From assembly GCA_035267785.1 (NCBI GenBank), contig DATFLL010000041.1, positions 1 to 24,469 on the forward strand: a DNA stretch of 24,469 nucleotides, given 5' to 3'. The position numbers and the translations under genes were made by a program. Below are positions 8,534 to 16,680 of the stretch, piece after piece; position 1 is the first letter of the stretch; each line of letters opens with the position of its first letter. The notes beneath the pieces were generated by a model. The model saw only the letters and a program-made list of their open reading frames with translations, searched no databases and was not told the DNA's origin. The stretch is from DATFLL01 sp035267785. GTDB taxonomy: Bacteria; Pseudomonadota; Gammaproteobacteria; DATFLL01.

Positions 8534-10072
8534 GTGGGCACGGGGGCCGATTCGGGACACGACAAACGGGCCGCCCAGGCCACCCCGACCGACGCGCAGA
8601 CGACTGGCGCCAACTCGGCACTGGACCAGCGCCAGGCCGGGATCCTGCTCCATCCGACCTCCCTGCCCGGCCCGGGCCCCAGCGGCGACCTCGGCCATGC
8701 CGCGTATCGCTTTGTGGAATTTCTCGCCGCCAGCGGCATGGGGATCTGGCAGACACTTCCGCTGGGCCCCACGCACACCGACGGCTCGCCCTATCAATGC
8801 CTTTCAGTACACGCCGGCAACGCCGAGCTGATCAGCCTGGACTGGCTGGTCGACCGCGGTTGGCTTGCCAAGGCCAAACCCGCTCAACGCGGCCGGTGCC
8901 TGGGCGAGGCCTATCGGGCCTTTGCTGCCGCCCGTCCCAAGCAGGGAAGGTCCGAGCTGCACGCGGCCCACGACGCCTTTGTCGAGGACGAAGGCGACTG
9001 GCTCGAGGACTACGCCCTGTATGCGGCCCTGCGCGCCGAGCAAGGTGGGCGGCGCTGGCTGGAGTGGCCGGCGGACCTGCGCGACCGCGACCCCGCCGCC
9101 CTGGCGGGCGCCCGCGAGCGTCTGGCCGATGAGATCGCCCAAGTGCGCTTCGAGCAGTTCGTCTTTTTCCGCCAATGGTCGGAGCTGCGCCGCTATGCAC
9201 ACGAGCACGGCGTGCGCATGTTCGGCGATATGCCCATCTTCGTGGCGCACGACAGCGCCGAGGTCTGGGCCCACCGTGAGTACTTCGCCATCGACGAGCA
9301 CGGCAAGGCCCAGGCGGTGGCCGGCGTGCCGCCCGATTACTTCTCGGCCACCGGCCAGCGCTGGGGCAACCCCCACTACCGCTGGAAGCGCATGAAGGCC
9401 GACGGGTTCAAGTGGTGGATACGGCGCATGCACACCCAGTTGGAGCTGTTCGATCTCATCCGGGTGGACCACTTCCGCGGCTTCGAGGCCTATTGGGAGA
9501 TACCCGCCGACGCGGAAACAGCGATGCAGGGGCGCTGGGTCAAGGCCCCGGGCAAGGCGTTGCTCTCGGCACTGTACAACGCCTTCGACGCCCTGCCGCT
9601 GGTAGCCGAAGACCTGGGCGTCATCACCGCGCCGGTCGAGGCACTGCGCCGGCGCTTTGCCCTGCCGGGAATGAAGATCCTGCAGTTCGCCTTCGGCGGC
9701 GGGCCGGACAATCCCTACCTGCCCCACAATCACGAACCCGACAGCGTCGTCTACACGGGCACGCACGACAACGACACGACGCTGGCCTGGTATCGCAGCC
9801 TGGATGCGGACACGCGCGCGTATATCGGCGATTACCTGGGGCACCCGAAAGACCGGATGCCCTGGCCGCTCATCCGCTCTGCCCTGGCCTCAGTGGCCCG
9901 GCTCGCGGTGGTCCCCATGCAGGACGTGCTGGGCCTGGGGGCCGGACACCACATGAACCGGCCAGGGACGACCGAGGGGAACTGGGGCTGGCGCTTCACC
10001 TGGGATCAGGTCGCCCCCGACCTCGCCGCTCGCCTGAATCACCTGACCGGCCTGTACGGCAGGCGGGGCTGA
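8534..10072 (+). CDS. malQ: 4-alpha-glucanotransferase (amylomaltase, GH77), GTG start
   Basis: A 512-aa GH77 enzyme that disproportionates malto-oligosaccharides, releasing glucose and joining chains. The conserved N-terminal motif GILLHPTSLPGP is at residues 36-47. The nucleophile Asp312 is in IRVDHFRG, the acid/base Glu359 in LVAEDLGV, and the third acidic group in the GTHDND motif at 409-414. No ATG precedes the conserved core in this frame except inside the GH57 gene. GTG 8534, 7 bases after the GH57 stop and preceded by GAGGG, is therefore the best start. This leaves a ~33-residue Ala/Thr/Asp-rich N-terminal extension before the core. It is the third gene of the glgC operon and probably processes short glucans made by GlgP and the GH57 enzyme. 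Confidence 0.93.
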   Translation: MGTGADSGHDKRAAQATPTDAQTTGANSALDQRQAGILLHPTSLPGPGPSGDLGHAAYRFVEFLAASGMGIWQTLPLGPTHTDGSPYQCLSVHAGNAELISLDWLVDRGWLAKAKPAQRGRCLGEAYRAFAAARPKQGRSELHAAHDAFVEDEGDWLEDYALYAALRAEQGGRRWLEWPADLRDRDPAALAGARERLADEIAQVRFEQFVFFRQWSELRRYAHEHGVRMFGDMPIFVAHDSAEVWAHREYFAIDEHGKAQAVAGVPPDYFSATGQRWGNPHYRWKRMKADGFKWWIRRMHTQLELFDLIRVDHFRGFEAYWEIPADAETAMQGRWVKAPGKALLSALYNAFDALPLVAEDLGVITAPVEALRRRFALPGMKILQFAFGGGPDNPYLPHNHEPDSVVYTGTHDNDTTLAWYRSLDADTRAYIGDYLGHPKDRMPWPLIRSALASVARLAVVPMQDVLGLGAGHHMNRPGTTEGNWGWRFTWDQVAPDLAARLNHLTGLYGRRG

Positions 10073-10303
10073 GCCGATCGGGCGGCGGCGTTGCGCCCGC
10101 GCGTCCCCTTTGATAAGTTCCTGACGTGCCGCGCCATGACCGGTCCCCGCGCGGCCGCCTCGCAGGAACTCACCATCCCCGACGGGCGCGATCTGGGCGA
10201 CGAGACGCCGCCGCGCGCCGGATATTAGCGCCGGACCCGACCGCCGCGGACCGCATTGGCCGATCGCGACGATTGAGGCTCGCATCGGAGTGAATGCTGC
10301 ATC

Positions 10304-11179
10304 ATGCCGCCGTTGCTGACACTGCTAAGCCCCTGGGAGTTCTCGCCGACCGTCCTGGTGAGCTCTGTAACAGCGGCTGTGCTGTTCGGGCGCGGCGTGC
10401 GGCTGCGCCGCCGGGCCGGCGTCGCCACGGGTGTCTGGCGCACCGCGAGTTTCTATGTCGGGCTCGTGTTGATCTACGTCGCACTGCAGACTTACGTGGA
10501 TTATCTGTCCCAGCACATGTTCTGGGTGCACCGCCTCCAGCACCTGGTGCTGCACCACCTGGGCCCTTTCCTGATCGTGCTCGCCGTCCCGCACGAGGTG
10601 ATGGCCTATGCGCTGCCAACGCGCCTGCGCGAGCGCGTCCTGGTGCCCCTGTGGCTCAGCCCACCCGTGCGCTGGCCCTATCGCATCGTGCAGAACCCGG
10701 TGGTCGCCTCGGTTCTGTTTGTCGGACTGATCTACTTCTGGTTACGCTCGGACGTACACTTCGACGCCATGCTGAGCGCCCCCCTGTACAAGCTCATGAA
10801 CTGGTCCATGGTCGTCGACGGCCTGCTGTTCTGGTGGCTGATGGTCGACCCGCGCCCGCCGCTCGAACACCGCACGCCGCGCTACCCCGTGCGTATCCTG
10901 ATGTTGTGGGCCATCATGCTGCCGCAGATCGCCATTGGCGCGTACATCGCGCTGAGCGACCGAATTCTCTACAGCGTCTACAGCGTCTGCGGCCGAGCCT
11001 GGCCCATCAGCCCCATGGTCGACCAGGAACTCGGCGGGCTCATCACCTGGATCCCGGCCGCGATGATGAGCGTTGTCGCCATCCTGATAGTCCTGCGGTT
11101 CTGGATCCGGGACAATGCGCGCCGCGACGCCGCGAAGAGGCCACCAAATGCCGCAGCCGCGGTCGCCGCCGTGGACTAG
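10304..11179 (+). CDS. ctaG: CtaG-family (caa3-type) cytochrome c oxidase assembly membrane protein
   Basis: A 291-aa integral membrane protein with about six to seven hydrophobic helices, matching the caa3_CtaG family (Pfam PF09678). This is not the Cox11-type CtaG that shares the gene name. Family-typical histidine-rich segments are visible: HMFWVHRLQHLVLHHLGP near residues 71-88, and a late WPISPMVDQELGG motif. Homologues help build the CuA/CuB centres of aa3/caa3 oxidases, and the paired histidines suggest copper handling. It heads a three-gene copper operon with the PCu(A)C chaperone and Sco. GGAG at 10287-10290 is 13 bases from the ATG, a long spacing. The 231 bp upstream should contain the promoter, but I see no strong sigma70 match. 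No oxidase subunit gene lies nearby. Confidence 0.88.
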   Translation: MPPLLTLLSPWEFSPTVLVSSVTAAVLFGRGVRLRRRAGVATGVWRTASFYVGLVLIYVALQTYVDYLSQHMFWVHRLQHLVLHHLGPFLIVLAVPHEVMAYALPTRLRERVLVPLWLSPPVRWPYRIVQNPVVASVLFVGLIYFWLRSDVHFDAMLSAPLYKLMNWSMVVDGLLFWWLMVDPRPPLEHRTPRYPVRILMLWAIMLPQIAIGAYIALSDRILYSVYSVCGRAWPISPMVDQELGGLITWIPAAMMSVVAILIVLRFWIRDNARRDAAKRPPNAAAAVAAVD

Positions 11180-11203
11180 CGCACAAACACCCGAGGAACA
11201 CGC

Positions 11204-11686
11204 ATGACGTCGATGCCGACTACCCGCAGTCTACTCACCGCCCTGGCCCTGCTGCTGACGGCCGCGTTCACCGCGCCGGGCCCTTCGCAGGCGAATACCG
11301 AGAGGCACGAGCACGCCGTCGGGTTTTCGGTCAACGACGCGCGTCTGCGCTGGCTGCCCGGCGACCTGCCGCTGGCGGGCTATTTCGCTTTGACCAACAC
11401 CGGACAACGCACGGCGCGCCTGGTGGGTGCCGCCAGTCCCGCCTTTGCGCGCGTGATGCTGCACCGCAGCACGCACCGCGGGGGGGTGGCGCACATGGAA
11501 CACGTCGAAGGCGTGGACATCGCGCCGGGCAAGACCCTGCACTTCGCACCCGGCGGCTATCACCTGATGTTGATGAAACGCCGCCATCGGCTGAACCCCG
11601 GCGACAGCGTCCCGGTCACGCTTCGCTTTGCCGACGGGCGAGAGCTGAGCGCAACGTTTCGCGTCGTCGGTGCAGGGGCTCAGTGA
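11204..11686 (+). CDS. pcuC: Periplasmic PCu(A)C-type copper chaperone
   Basis: A 160-aa exported protein with a Sec signal peptide (hydrophobic core about residues 10-24, probable cleavage near Ala30). The mature part is a small cupredoxin-like domain of the PCu(A)C family (DUF461). The Cu(I) motif H-X10-M-X21-H-X-M is exact: His87, Met98, His120 and Met122. The YFALTN and PGGYHLMLM segments are also family typical. Family members deliver copper to the CuA site of oxidases, often together with Sco. GAGGA at 11193-11197 gives a good ribosome site. The stop overlaps the start codon of the Sco gene (TGATG), indicating coupled translation and joint function. Confidence 0.94.
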   Translation: MTSMPTTRSLLTALALLLTAAFTAPGPSQANTERHEHAVGFSVNDARLRWLPGDLPLAGYFALTNTGQRTARLVGAASPAFARVMLHRSTHRGGVAHMEHVEGVDIAPGKTLHFAPGGYHLMLMKRRHRLNPGDSVPVTLRFADGRELSATFRVVGAGAQ

Positions 11687-12291
11687 TGGGAAACACGCTG
11701 CGTGCGATTGGGGCGGCAGCATTGACCGCCGTGTTGAGCCTCACCCTGGCGGGCTGCGGGCAAAAGGGCCCGCCCTGGGCGCTGAAGGATATCTCGGGCC
11801 TCATGCCGCCGCTGAAGTTCACCCTGACCGACGCCAATACGGGCCGCACGGTGCACGCGGCGGACTTTCGCGGCCATCTGGTGCTGCTGTATTTCGGCTA
11901 CACCCACTGCCCGGACGTATGCCCCACGACGCTCAGCCGTCTGAGCCGGGCCGTGGCCAGCCTGGGACCGCGCGCCAGCGACGCGCGCATCCTGTTCGTC
12001 AGCGTGGACCCGGCGCGGGACACGCTGGCCGATCTCAAACGCTATGCGCCGGCGTTCGGACCCGAGGTGGTCGGCCTGCGCGGGACGCAGGACGCCCTGC
12101 GAGCGCTGACCAAGCGCTACCGAGTCACCTACGGCTACGGCAAACCGGACAGTGACGGCAACTACGAGGTTTCGCACAGCGCCGCCGTTTACATCTTCGA
12201 TCGACAAGGAAAGGCGCGGCTGTTGGCGCGGCCCGGCGACAAGGCCGCGGCGATCGGCAAGGACCTGGCCCGGCTGGACGCCGACCGCTGA
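11686..12291 (+). CDS. Sco1/SenC/PrrC-family copper chaperone, lipoprotein
   Basis: A 201-aa thioredoxin-fold Sco protein. The N terminus is a lipoprotein signal with lipobox LAGC, so Cys24 should be lipidated and the protein anchored facing the periplasm. The copper/redox site is complete: Cys75 and Cys79 in CPDVC, plus the distal His164 in VSHSAAVY. FGYTHCPDVC and VSVDPARDT are family signatures. Sco proteins pass copper to, or reduce, the CuA site of cytochrome oxidase. The ATG overlaps the stop of the PCu(A)C gene. It ends 25 bp from the convergent glgP with no clear terminator between them. Confidence 0.95.
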   Translation: MGNTLRAIGAAALTAVLSLTLAGCGQKGPPWALKDISGLMPPLKFTLTDANTGRTVHAADFRGHLVLLYFGYTHCPDVCPTTLSRLSRAVASLGPRASDARILFVSVDPARDTLADLKRYAPAFGPEVVGLRGTQDALRALTKRYRVTYGYGKPDSDGNYEVSHSAAVYIFDRQGKARLLARPGDKAAAIGKDLARLDADR

Positions 12292-12316
12292 TGCGGCGGC
12301 CGGGGGCAAGGGCACG

Positions 12317-14896
12317 CTACAACCAGATCATGCAGCCCGTCTCGAAGGGATGGCTCAGCAGACGGTGATACGGGTACATCCTGATCTTGTAATACTGCAG
12401 CCCGGACAGCCGTGGGCAGAAATCCAGTGAGAAGACCACCTCGCTGCCCGGCGCGCTCTCGACGGCATCGCTGCCAGGCGATTCGGCCTTGAGCACGAAG
12501 CGGTCCTTGACCTCGAATTCGCCGCTGTCGTTTTCCACGCCGACCAGACACTCCACGACCACATCCTCGGCCGCCAGACCGTTGAGCTCGGCGGCGACCC
12601 GGATGGGCAACGTATCGCCGTGCATTAGCTTGGGGCTGCCCGGATCGAGTCGCTTCATGTGGGTACCGGGCCAACGCTCCTTGACGCGCGTCTTCCACGC
12701 AGCGAGTTCGTGGGTCGGCGACCTGTCGTCGGCCGCGAGCCGTCGGCAGTGGTCCTTGGCCGGCACGTAATAGAACTTCACGTAATCCACGACCATCCGC
12801 TGGGCGTTGAAGTGCGGCATGATCGACTTCATCGAGGCCTTGGACTTGCGCACCCAGCCGTCGGAATAACCGTGACCGTTGCGCTGGTAGTACAGCGGGA
12901 TGACCTGTTCTTCGAGCAGGTCGAGCAGCGCCTGCGACTCCTCGCGGTCACGAAAGTCGGCGTCGTACTGCGGCCCGTGCGGCGTGATACCCCAGCCGTT
13001 TTCCTCGTTGTAACCCTCGCCCCACCAGCCGTCGAGCACGCTCAGATTGATCACGCCGTTGATGCCCGCCTTCTGACCCGAGGTCCCGCTGGCCTCCAGG
13101 GGATACTGCGGGTTGTTGACCCATACGTCGACGCCGGTAACCAGCTTGCGTCCCAAGGACAGGTCGTAGTCCTCGAGCATGATGATCTTGCCCTCGAATT
13201 CGGGACGGCGTGAGTAGGCCTGGATAGTGCGAATGAGCTCCTGTCCGGGGACATCGTGGGGGTGCGCCTTACCGGCAAAGAGGACAACCACAGGCCGTTC
13301 GGGATCATTGAGCAGGCGGGCCAGACGCTCCGGGTCGGCGAACATCAGGGTCGCGCGCTTGTAGGTGGCGAAGCGGCGCGCGAACCCGAGCGTCAGGACA
13401 TCGGTCTCCTTGGGCGAGAGGTGGCGCGTGAGTCGCTCGATGACGACCTCGCTGACGCCGTTGCGACGGCACTGGCGCGTGGCACGCGCACAGACTTCCT
13501 CGAGCAGCTCGGCCTTGAGCGTCTGGCGCACGCTCCAGTAGCTCTGGTCGGGGATGTCATCGATGCGCTCCCAATACTCTTCGTTGAGCAGCTCGCTGCG
13601 CCACTCGCGATCGAATCGCATGTCGAACAGATTGACCCATTCACGCGCCAGGAACGTTGGCACGTGCACGCCGTTGGTGACGTACCCAATAGGGTTCTCG
13701 TCGTGGGGTATCTGCGGCCAGACATAACCCTCCATGCGCGAGGCGACGCTTCCGTGGATACGGCTGACACCGTTGTGATGTCGTGAGCCGCGCATCGCCA
13801 GCGCCGTCATGTTGAAGCCGCCGTGGTTGCTCGGGCTGATGCCCAGCTCGCGCAATTTTTCCATCGCGATGCCCAACTCTCGCGCGTAGCCCTCGAAATA
13901 GGTGGCGAACAACTGAGGATCGAAGATGTCATGACCGGCCGGGACCGGCGTATGGGTCGTGAACACCGTCGCGGCGGCGACCAGTTCCAGCGCCGAGTCG
14001 AAGTCCATGTTCTGGGCGACCAGACTGCGACAGCGCTCGAGAATCTGGAAGGCGGCGTGACCTTCGTTGATGTGCCAGACGCTCGGCGTCAGCCCCAGTG
14101 CGTCCAACGCACGCACGCCGCCGATGCCCAGCACGATCTCCTGCTGAATTCGCGTGTTTACGTCACCGCCGTAGAGCTGGTAGGTAATACGCCGGTCCTC
14201 GCCGCGATTGTCGGGCAGATCGCTGTCCAGGAGATACAGGTCGATATGACCGGCCTTGGCGTGCCAGACCTTGAGCATGACCGTACGCCCGGGCAGCTGG
14301 ACCTCGACGTGGATCTCCTCTCCCGCGCCGTTCACCGCCGGCGTGACGGGCAGGTCGGCAAAGTCGGTCGGGGTGTAATGCGCGACCTGATTGCCCTGCC
14401 CGTCGATAGTCTGGGTGAAATAACCCTGGCGGTAGAGCAGCCCGACCGCTACGAACGGCAGTCCCAGGTCGCTCGCCGCCTTGCAGTGATCGCCGGCGAG
14501 GATACCAAGCCCACCGGAGTAAATCGGAACACTCTCGTGCAGACCGAATTCGGCGCAGAAGTAAGCGATCAGGTCCTCTTGCGGGTCGAGCAGTGGCCCC
14601 AGGTCGGCGCGCATGGGCTCCGCGTTGTAGCCGTCATAAACGGTCAGAACACGGTTGTAATCTTCCATGAAGATCCGATCGTGGGTCGCCTCCTCGAGGC
14701 GATCCTGCGAGATGCGGCGCATGAAGACCGTGGGATTGTGGCCGCAGGCCTCCCAAAGGTCCCGGTCCAACCGGAAGAACAGTCCGCGGACCTGACGATC
14801 CCAGCTGTAGAGCAGGTCGCTGGCCAGTTCCTCCAGACGCGCCAGTTTGGCCGGTATACGCGGCTGAACTTCCAACGAAAAGCGTGTGCCTGACAT
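12317..14896 (-). CDS. glgP: Alpha-glucan (glycogen) phosphorylase, GT35, DUF3417-containing type
   Basis: An 859-aa phosphorylase that releases glucose 1-phosphate from alpha-glucan ends with inorganic phosphate. It belongs to the branch with an N-terminal DUF3417 domain (residues ~10-120, start IPAKLARLEELASDLLYSW), as in Thermus and many proteobacteria, rather than the classical MalP type. GGLGILAGDHCKAASDLGLP (about 129-148) and VWHINEGHAAF are conserved. The PLP lysine is Lys609 in GTSGQKAGING, followed by NLSVLDGWWGEGYN. A beta-rich C-terminal domain completes it. The gene is separated from the glgBA/glgC cluster by the copper operon and has its own 336-bp upstream region, so it is probably regulated separately. 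No strong ribosome site is visible before ATG 14896. Confidence 0.96.
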   Translation of the reverse strand: MSGTRFSLEVQPRIPAKLARLEELASDLLYSWDRQVRGLFFRLDRDLWEACGHNPTVFMRRISQDRLEEATHDRIFMEDYNRVLTVYDGYNAEPMRADLGPLLDPQEDLIAYFCAEFGLHESVPIYSGGLGILAGDHCKAASDLGLPFVAVGLLYRQGYFTQTIDGQGNQVAHYTPTDFADLPVTPAVNGAGEEIHVEVQLPGRTVMLKVWHAKAGHIDLYLLDSDLPDNRGEDRRITYQLYGGDVNTRIQQEIVLGIGGVRALDALGLTPSVWHINEGHAAFQILERCRSLVAQNMDFDSALELVAAATVFTTHTPVPAGHDIFDPQLFATYFEGYARELGIAMEKLRELGISPSNHGGFNMTALAMRGSRHHNGVSRIHGSVASRMEGYVWPQIPHDENPIGYVTNGVHVPTFLAREWVNLFDMRFDREWRSELLNEEYWERIDDIPDQSYWSVRQTLKAELLEEVCARATRQCRRNGVSEVVIERLTRHLSPKETDVLTLGFARRFATYKRATLMFADPERLARLLNDPERPVVVLFAGKAHPHDVPGQELIRTIQAYSRRPEFEGKIIMLEDYDLSLGRKLVTGVDVWVNNPQYPLEASGTSGQKAGINGVINLSVLDGWWGEGYNEENGWGITPHGPQYDADFRDREESQALLDLLEEQVIPLYYQRNGHGYSDGWVRKSKASMKSIMPHFNAQRMVVDYVKFYYVPAKDHCRRLAADDRSPTHELAAWKTRVKERWPGTHMKRLDPGSPKLMHGDTLPIRVAAELNGLAAEDVVVECLVGVENDSGEFEVKDRFVLKAESPGSDAVESAPGSEVVFSLDFCPRLSGLQYYKIRMYPYHRLLSHPFETGCMIWL

Positions 14897-15232
14897 GTTC
14901 GAATCCGAATATCGTGAGCGTTTGGAATCGCGGCGGGGCTCATCTCGAACCCGCCGCTCGCGTGCCGGCCACCGTCGGTCAACCGGCGCAAAAGCCCGCC
15001 GCGGGGCACCCCGTGGTGACCGCGGCCGTGGCTATGATAAAGAGCCGCTCGGGAAAAGGGGAGAATACCCGCACGCTCCTGTCAATGTCAGTCGGTGGAT
15101 TGCAATAACCGTGCCTTGCGGCTGCGGCAAATACGGCGAAGGAAACCCGGCCGGAGCATGCAGCTGGCGCGCCGCACCCCGAGAGGGCGGGTGCAGGCCG
15201 GATAAGGGAAACCGGGTGGGCGCGGCGCCGGC
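14897..15232. other. 336-bp non-coding gap upstream of glgP, downstream of rhlB
   Basis: Both flanking genes run leftward, so this gap should hold the end of the rhlB transcript and the glgP promoter. On the minus strand a perfect TTGACA lies at 15085-15080, but the nearest good -10 (TATTCT at 15067-15062) is only 12 bp away, so the match is weak. Another AT-rich TATCAT-like element lies near 15033-15038. Open frames across it are Arg/Gly-rich and look like GC-rich shadow frames. I see no clear RNA gene or terminator. Confidence 0.4.
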
Positions 15233-16540
15233 TTAATGAGATGCGCCGCTGGGCGAGCGCCTGCGCCCGCCGCGGGAACGGCGCCCGCGGCCCTCGCTGC
15301 CGCCGCTGCCCTTGGACCCAGGGCGCCCGCCGGAACGCTTGCGCGGCGCGTGCACAGGCGGGGCGGGAGAAACCAGCTTTTGCTCGGTGATCTCGCTGAC
15401 CGGGATCTTGTGGCCGATGTACGCCTCGATATCCATCAGGGAGAAGGCATACTCGTCGCACGCGAAACTGATGGCCTCGCCGCTGGCCCCCGCCCGGGCG
15501 GTGCGCCCGATGCGGTGGACGTAGTCCTCGGCGTCCTGCGGCAGGTCGAAATTGAACACATGGCTCACGCCCGGGATGTGCAGCCCGCGCGCCGCAACGT
15601 CGGTGGCGACCAGGATCGGTATCTCGCCGGCGGCAAACTCGGCCAACAAGTGCTGGCGCTTGGTCTGGGGCACATCGCCTGACAGGACCCCGGAATTGAA
15701 GCCGTTGCCCTTCAGGTAGGCCTGGACCTTCTCGCCGGCGCGCTTGGTGTTGACGAAGATGAGCGCCTGGGCACCGGGCTCGGTGGGCAGCAGACCGAGC
15801 AGCAGGCCGATCTTCTCCTCTTTGGAGGGATAGTAGACCTCCTCGCGTACGCGCTCGGCCGTGACGCGCTCGGGCTCGATCCGGACGATCTCAGGGTTGT
15901 TCATGTGTTCGTAGGCCAGCTCCGTGACCCGCAGAGACAGGGTGGCAGAAAACAACAGGCTCAGGCGCTGTTCGGGCGGCGGCATACGCCGCAGCAGATA
16001 GCGGATGTCCTTGATGAAGCCCAGATCGAACATGCGGTCGGCCTCATCGAGCACCATGACTTGAATCGACTTCAAATCGAACAGATGCTGCTTGAAGAAA
16101 TCGATGATGCGCCCGGGCGTGCCGATGATGACATCCACGCCCTCTTCGAGCTGCTGGCGCTGCTTGTCGTAGCCGGTGCCGCCGTAGATGAGCGCCAAGT
16201 CAAAGCCGAGATGGCGGCCGATGACCTCGGCATCCTTGTGGATCTGTATGGCCAGCTCGCGGGTCGGGGCGATCACGATCGCGCGTGGCTGCTTGCGCGC
16301 GCCCCGCTCGGGCGCCGGCCGGGTCATCATGTGCTGGAAGGCGGCGATCAGAAAGGCCGCCGTCTTGCCCGTGCCCGTCTGTGCCTGGCCGGCCACGTCC
16401 TCGCCGCGCAGCGCCACCGGCAGGGTCTCGGCCTGGATCCGCGTACAGCGTGAAAAGCCCGCCTCTTCAATGCCTTGCATCAGCGGTGCCGGCAAATCCA
16501 GGCTGGCGAAGGTGACTTCAGATAGTAAGGTGTCGGTCAT
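15233..16540 (-). CDS. rhlB: DEAD-box ATP-dependent RNA helicase RhlB
   Basis: A 435-aa DEAD-box helicase. Visible motifs are motif I AQTGTGKT (53-60), Ia PTRELA, Ib TPGR, DEAD box VLDEAD, motif III SAT, IV FVNTKRAGE, V ATDVAARGLHIP and VI HRIGRTARAG. The C-terminal tail is Arg/Gly/Ser-rich (last ~35 residues) and likely binds RNA. RhlB assignment over RhlE or SrmB rests on the N terminus (FASLDLPAPLMQGIEEAGF) and IGTPGRIIDFFKQ, and strongly on divergence from trxA-rho, the arrangement in E. coli. In E. coli the protein is part of the RNase E degradosome. The start codon lacks a clear Shine-Dalgarno sequence. Confidence 0.95.
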   Translation of the reverse strand: MTDTLLSEVTFASLDLPAPLMQGIEEAGFSRCTRIQAETLPVALRGEDVAGQAQTGTGKTAAFLIAAFQHMMTRPAPERGARKQPRAIVIAPTRELAIQIHKDAEVIGRHLGFDLALIYGGTGYDKQRQQLEEGVDVIIGTPGRIIDFFKQHLFDLKSIQVMVLDEADRMFDLGFIKDIRYLLRRMPPPEQRLSLLFSATLSLRVTELAYEHMNNPEIVRIEPERVTAERVREEVYYPSKEEKIGLLLGLLPTEPGAQALIFVNTKRAGEKVQAYLKGNGFNSGVLSGDVPQTKRQHLLAEFAAGEIPILVATDVAARGLHIPGVSHVFNFDLPQDAEDYVHRIGRTARAGASGEAISFACDEYAFSLMDIEAYIGHKIPVSEITEQKLVSPAPPVHAPRKRSGGRPGSKGSGGSEGRGRRSRGGRRRSPSGASH

Positions 16541-16576
16541 GGTCAGCTAGAATAACAAATTCGGATATGTTTGGGC

Positions 16577-16622
16577 TTGAAATACAAGCAATCTTGGGCT
16601 CAAATGAGATGCAATTGAGCCC
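16577..16622 (+). promoter_or_regulatory. Predicted trxA promoter with overlapping inverted repeat
   Basis: A sigma70-like promoter is formed by TTGAAA (16577-16582), a 17-bp spacer and TCAAAT (16600-16605). A perfect 8-bp inverted repeat, GGGCTCAA (16596-16603) and TTGAGCCC (16615-16622), has half-site starts 19 bp apart and covers the -10 element and the expected transcript start. A related half-copy, TTGGGCTTGAA, lies at 16571-16581. The layout suits an operator in the rhlB/trxA divergent gap, or a hairpin at the 5' end of the trxA mRNA. Confidence 0.45.
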
Positions 16623-16680
16623 GAAGGGGCAACCGTCACTGCAGCGCGCGGCCTGCAAGCCGCGACATGGAGGCAAAGCT

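Noticed and set aside
10136..10228. Thirty-codon ORF (MTGPRAAASQ...) in the malQ-ctaG gap
   Set aside because: It has no ribosome site and no recognisable family, and short frames arise easily in GC-rich sequence. It was not called as a gene.
10294..12291. Very long frame beginning at 10294 that reads through into the Sco gene
   Set aside because: The first ~465 codons are a shadow of ctaG and pcuC. The real protein begins at ATG 11686 with a lipoprotein signal.
15062..15085. TTGACA/TATTCT pair on the minus strand as the glgP promoter
   Set aside because: The 12-bp spacing is too short for sigma70, so it was kept only as a remark in the gap description.
14886..15236. 116-codon plus-strand frame across the glgP-rhlB gap
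   Set aside because: Its composition is Arg/Gly-rich like shadow frames, it overlaps the glgP start, and it has no conserved motif.
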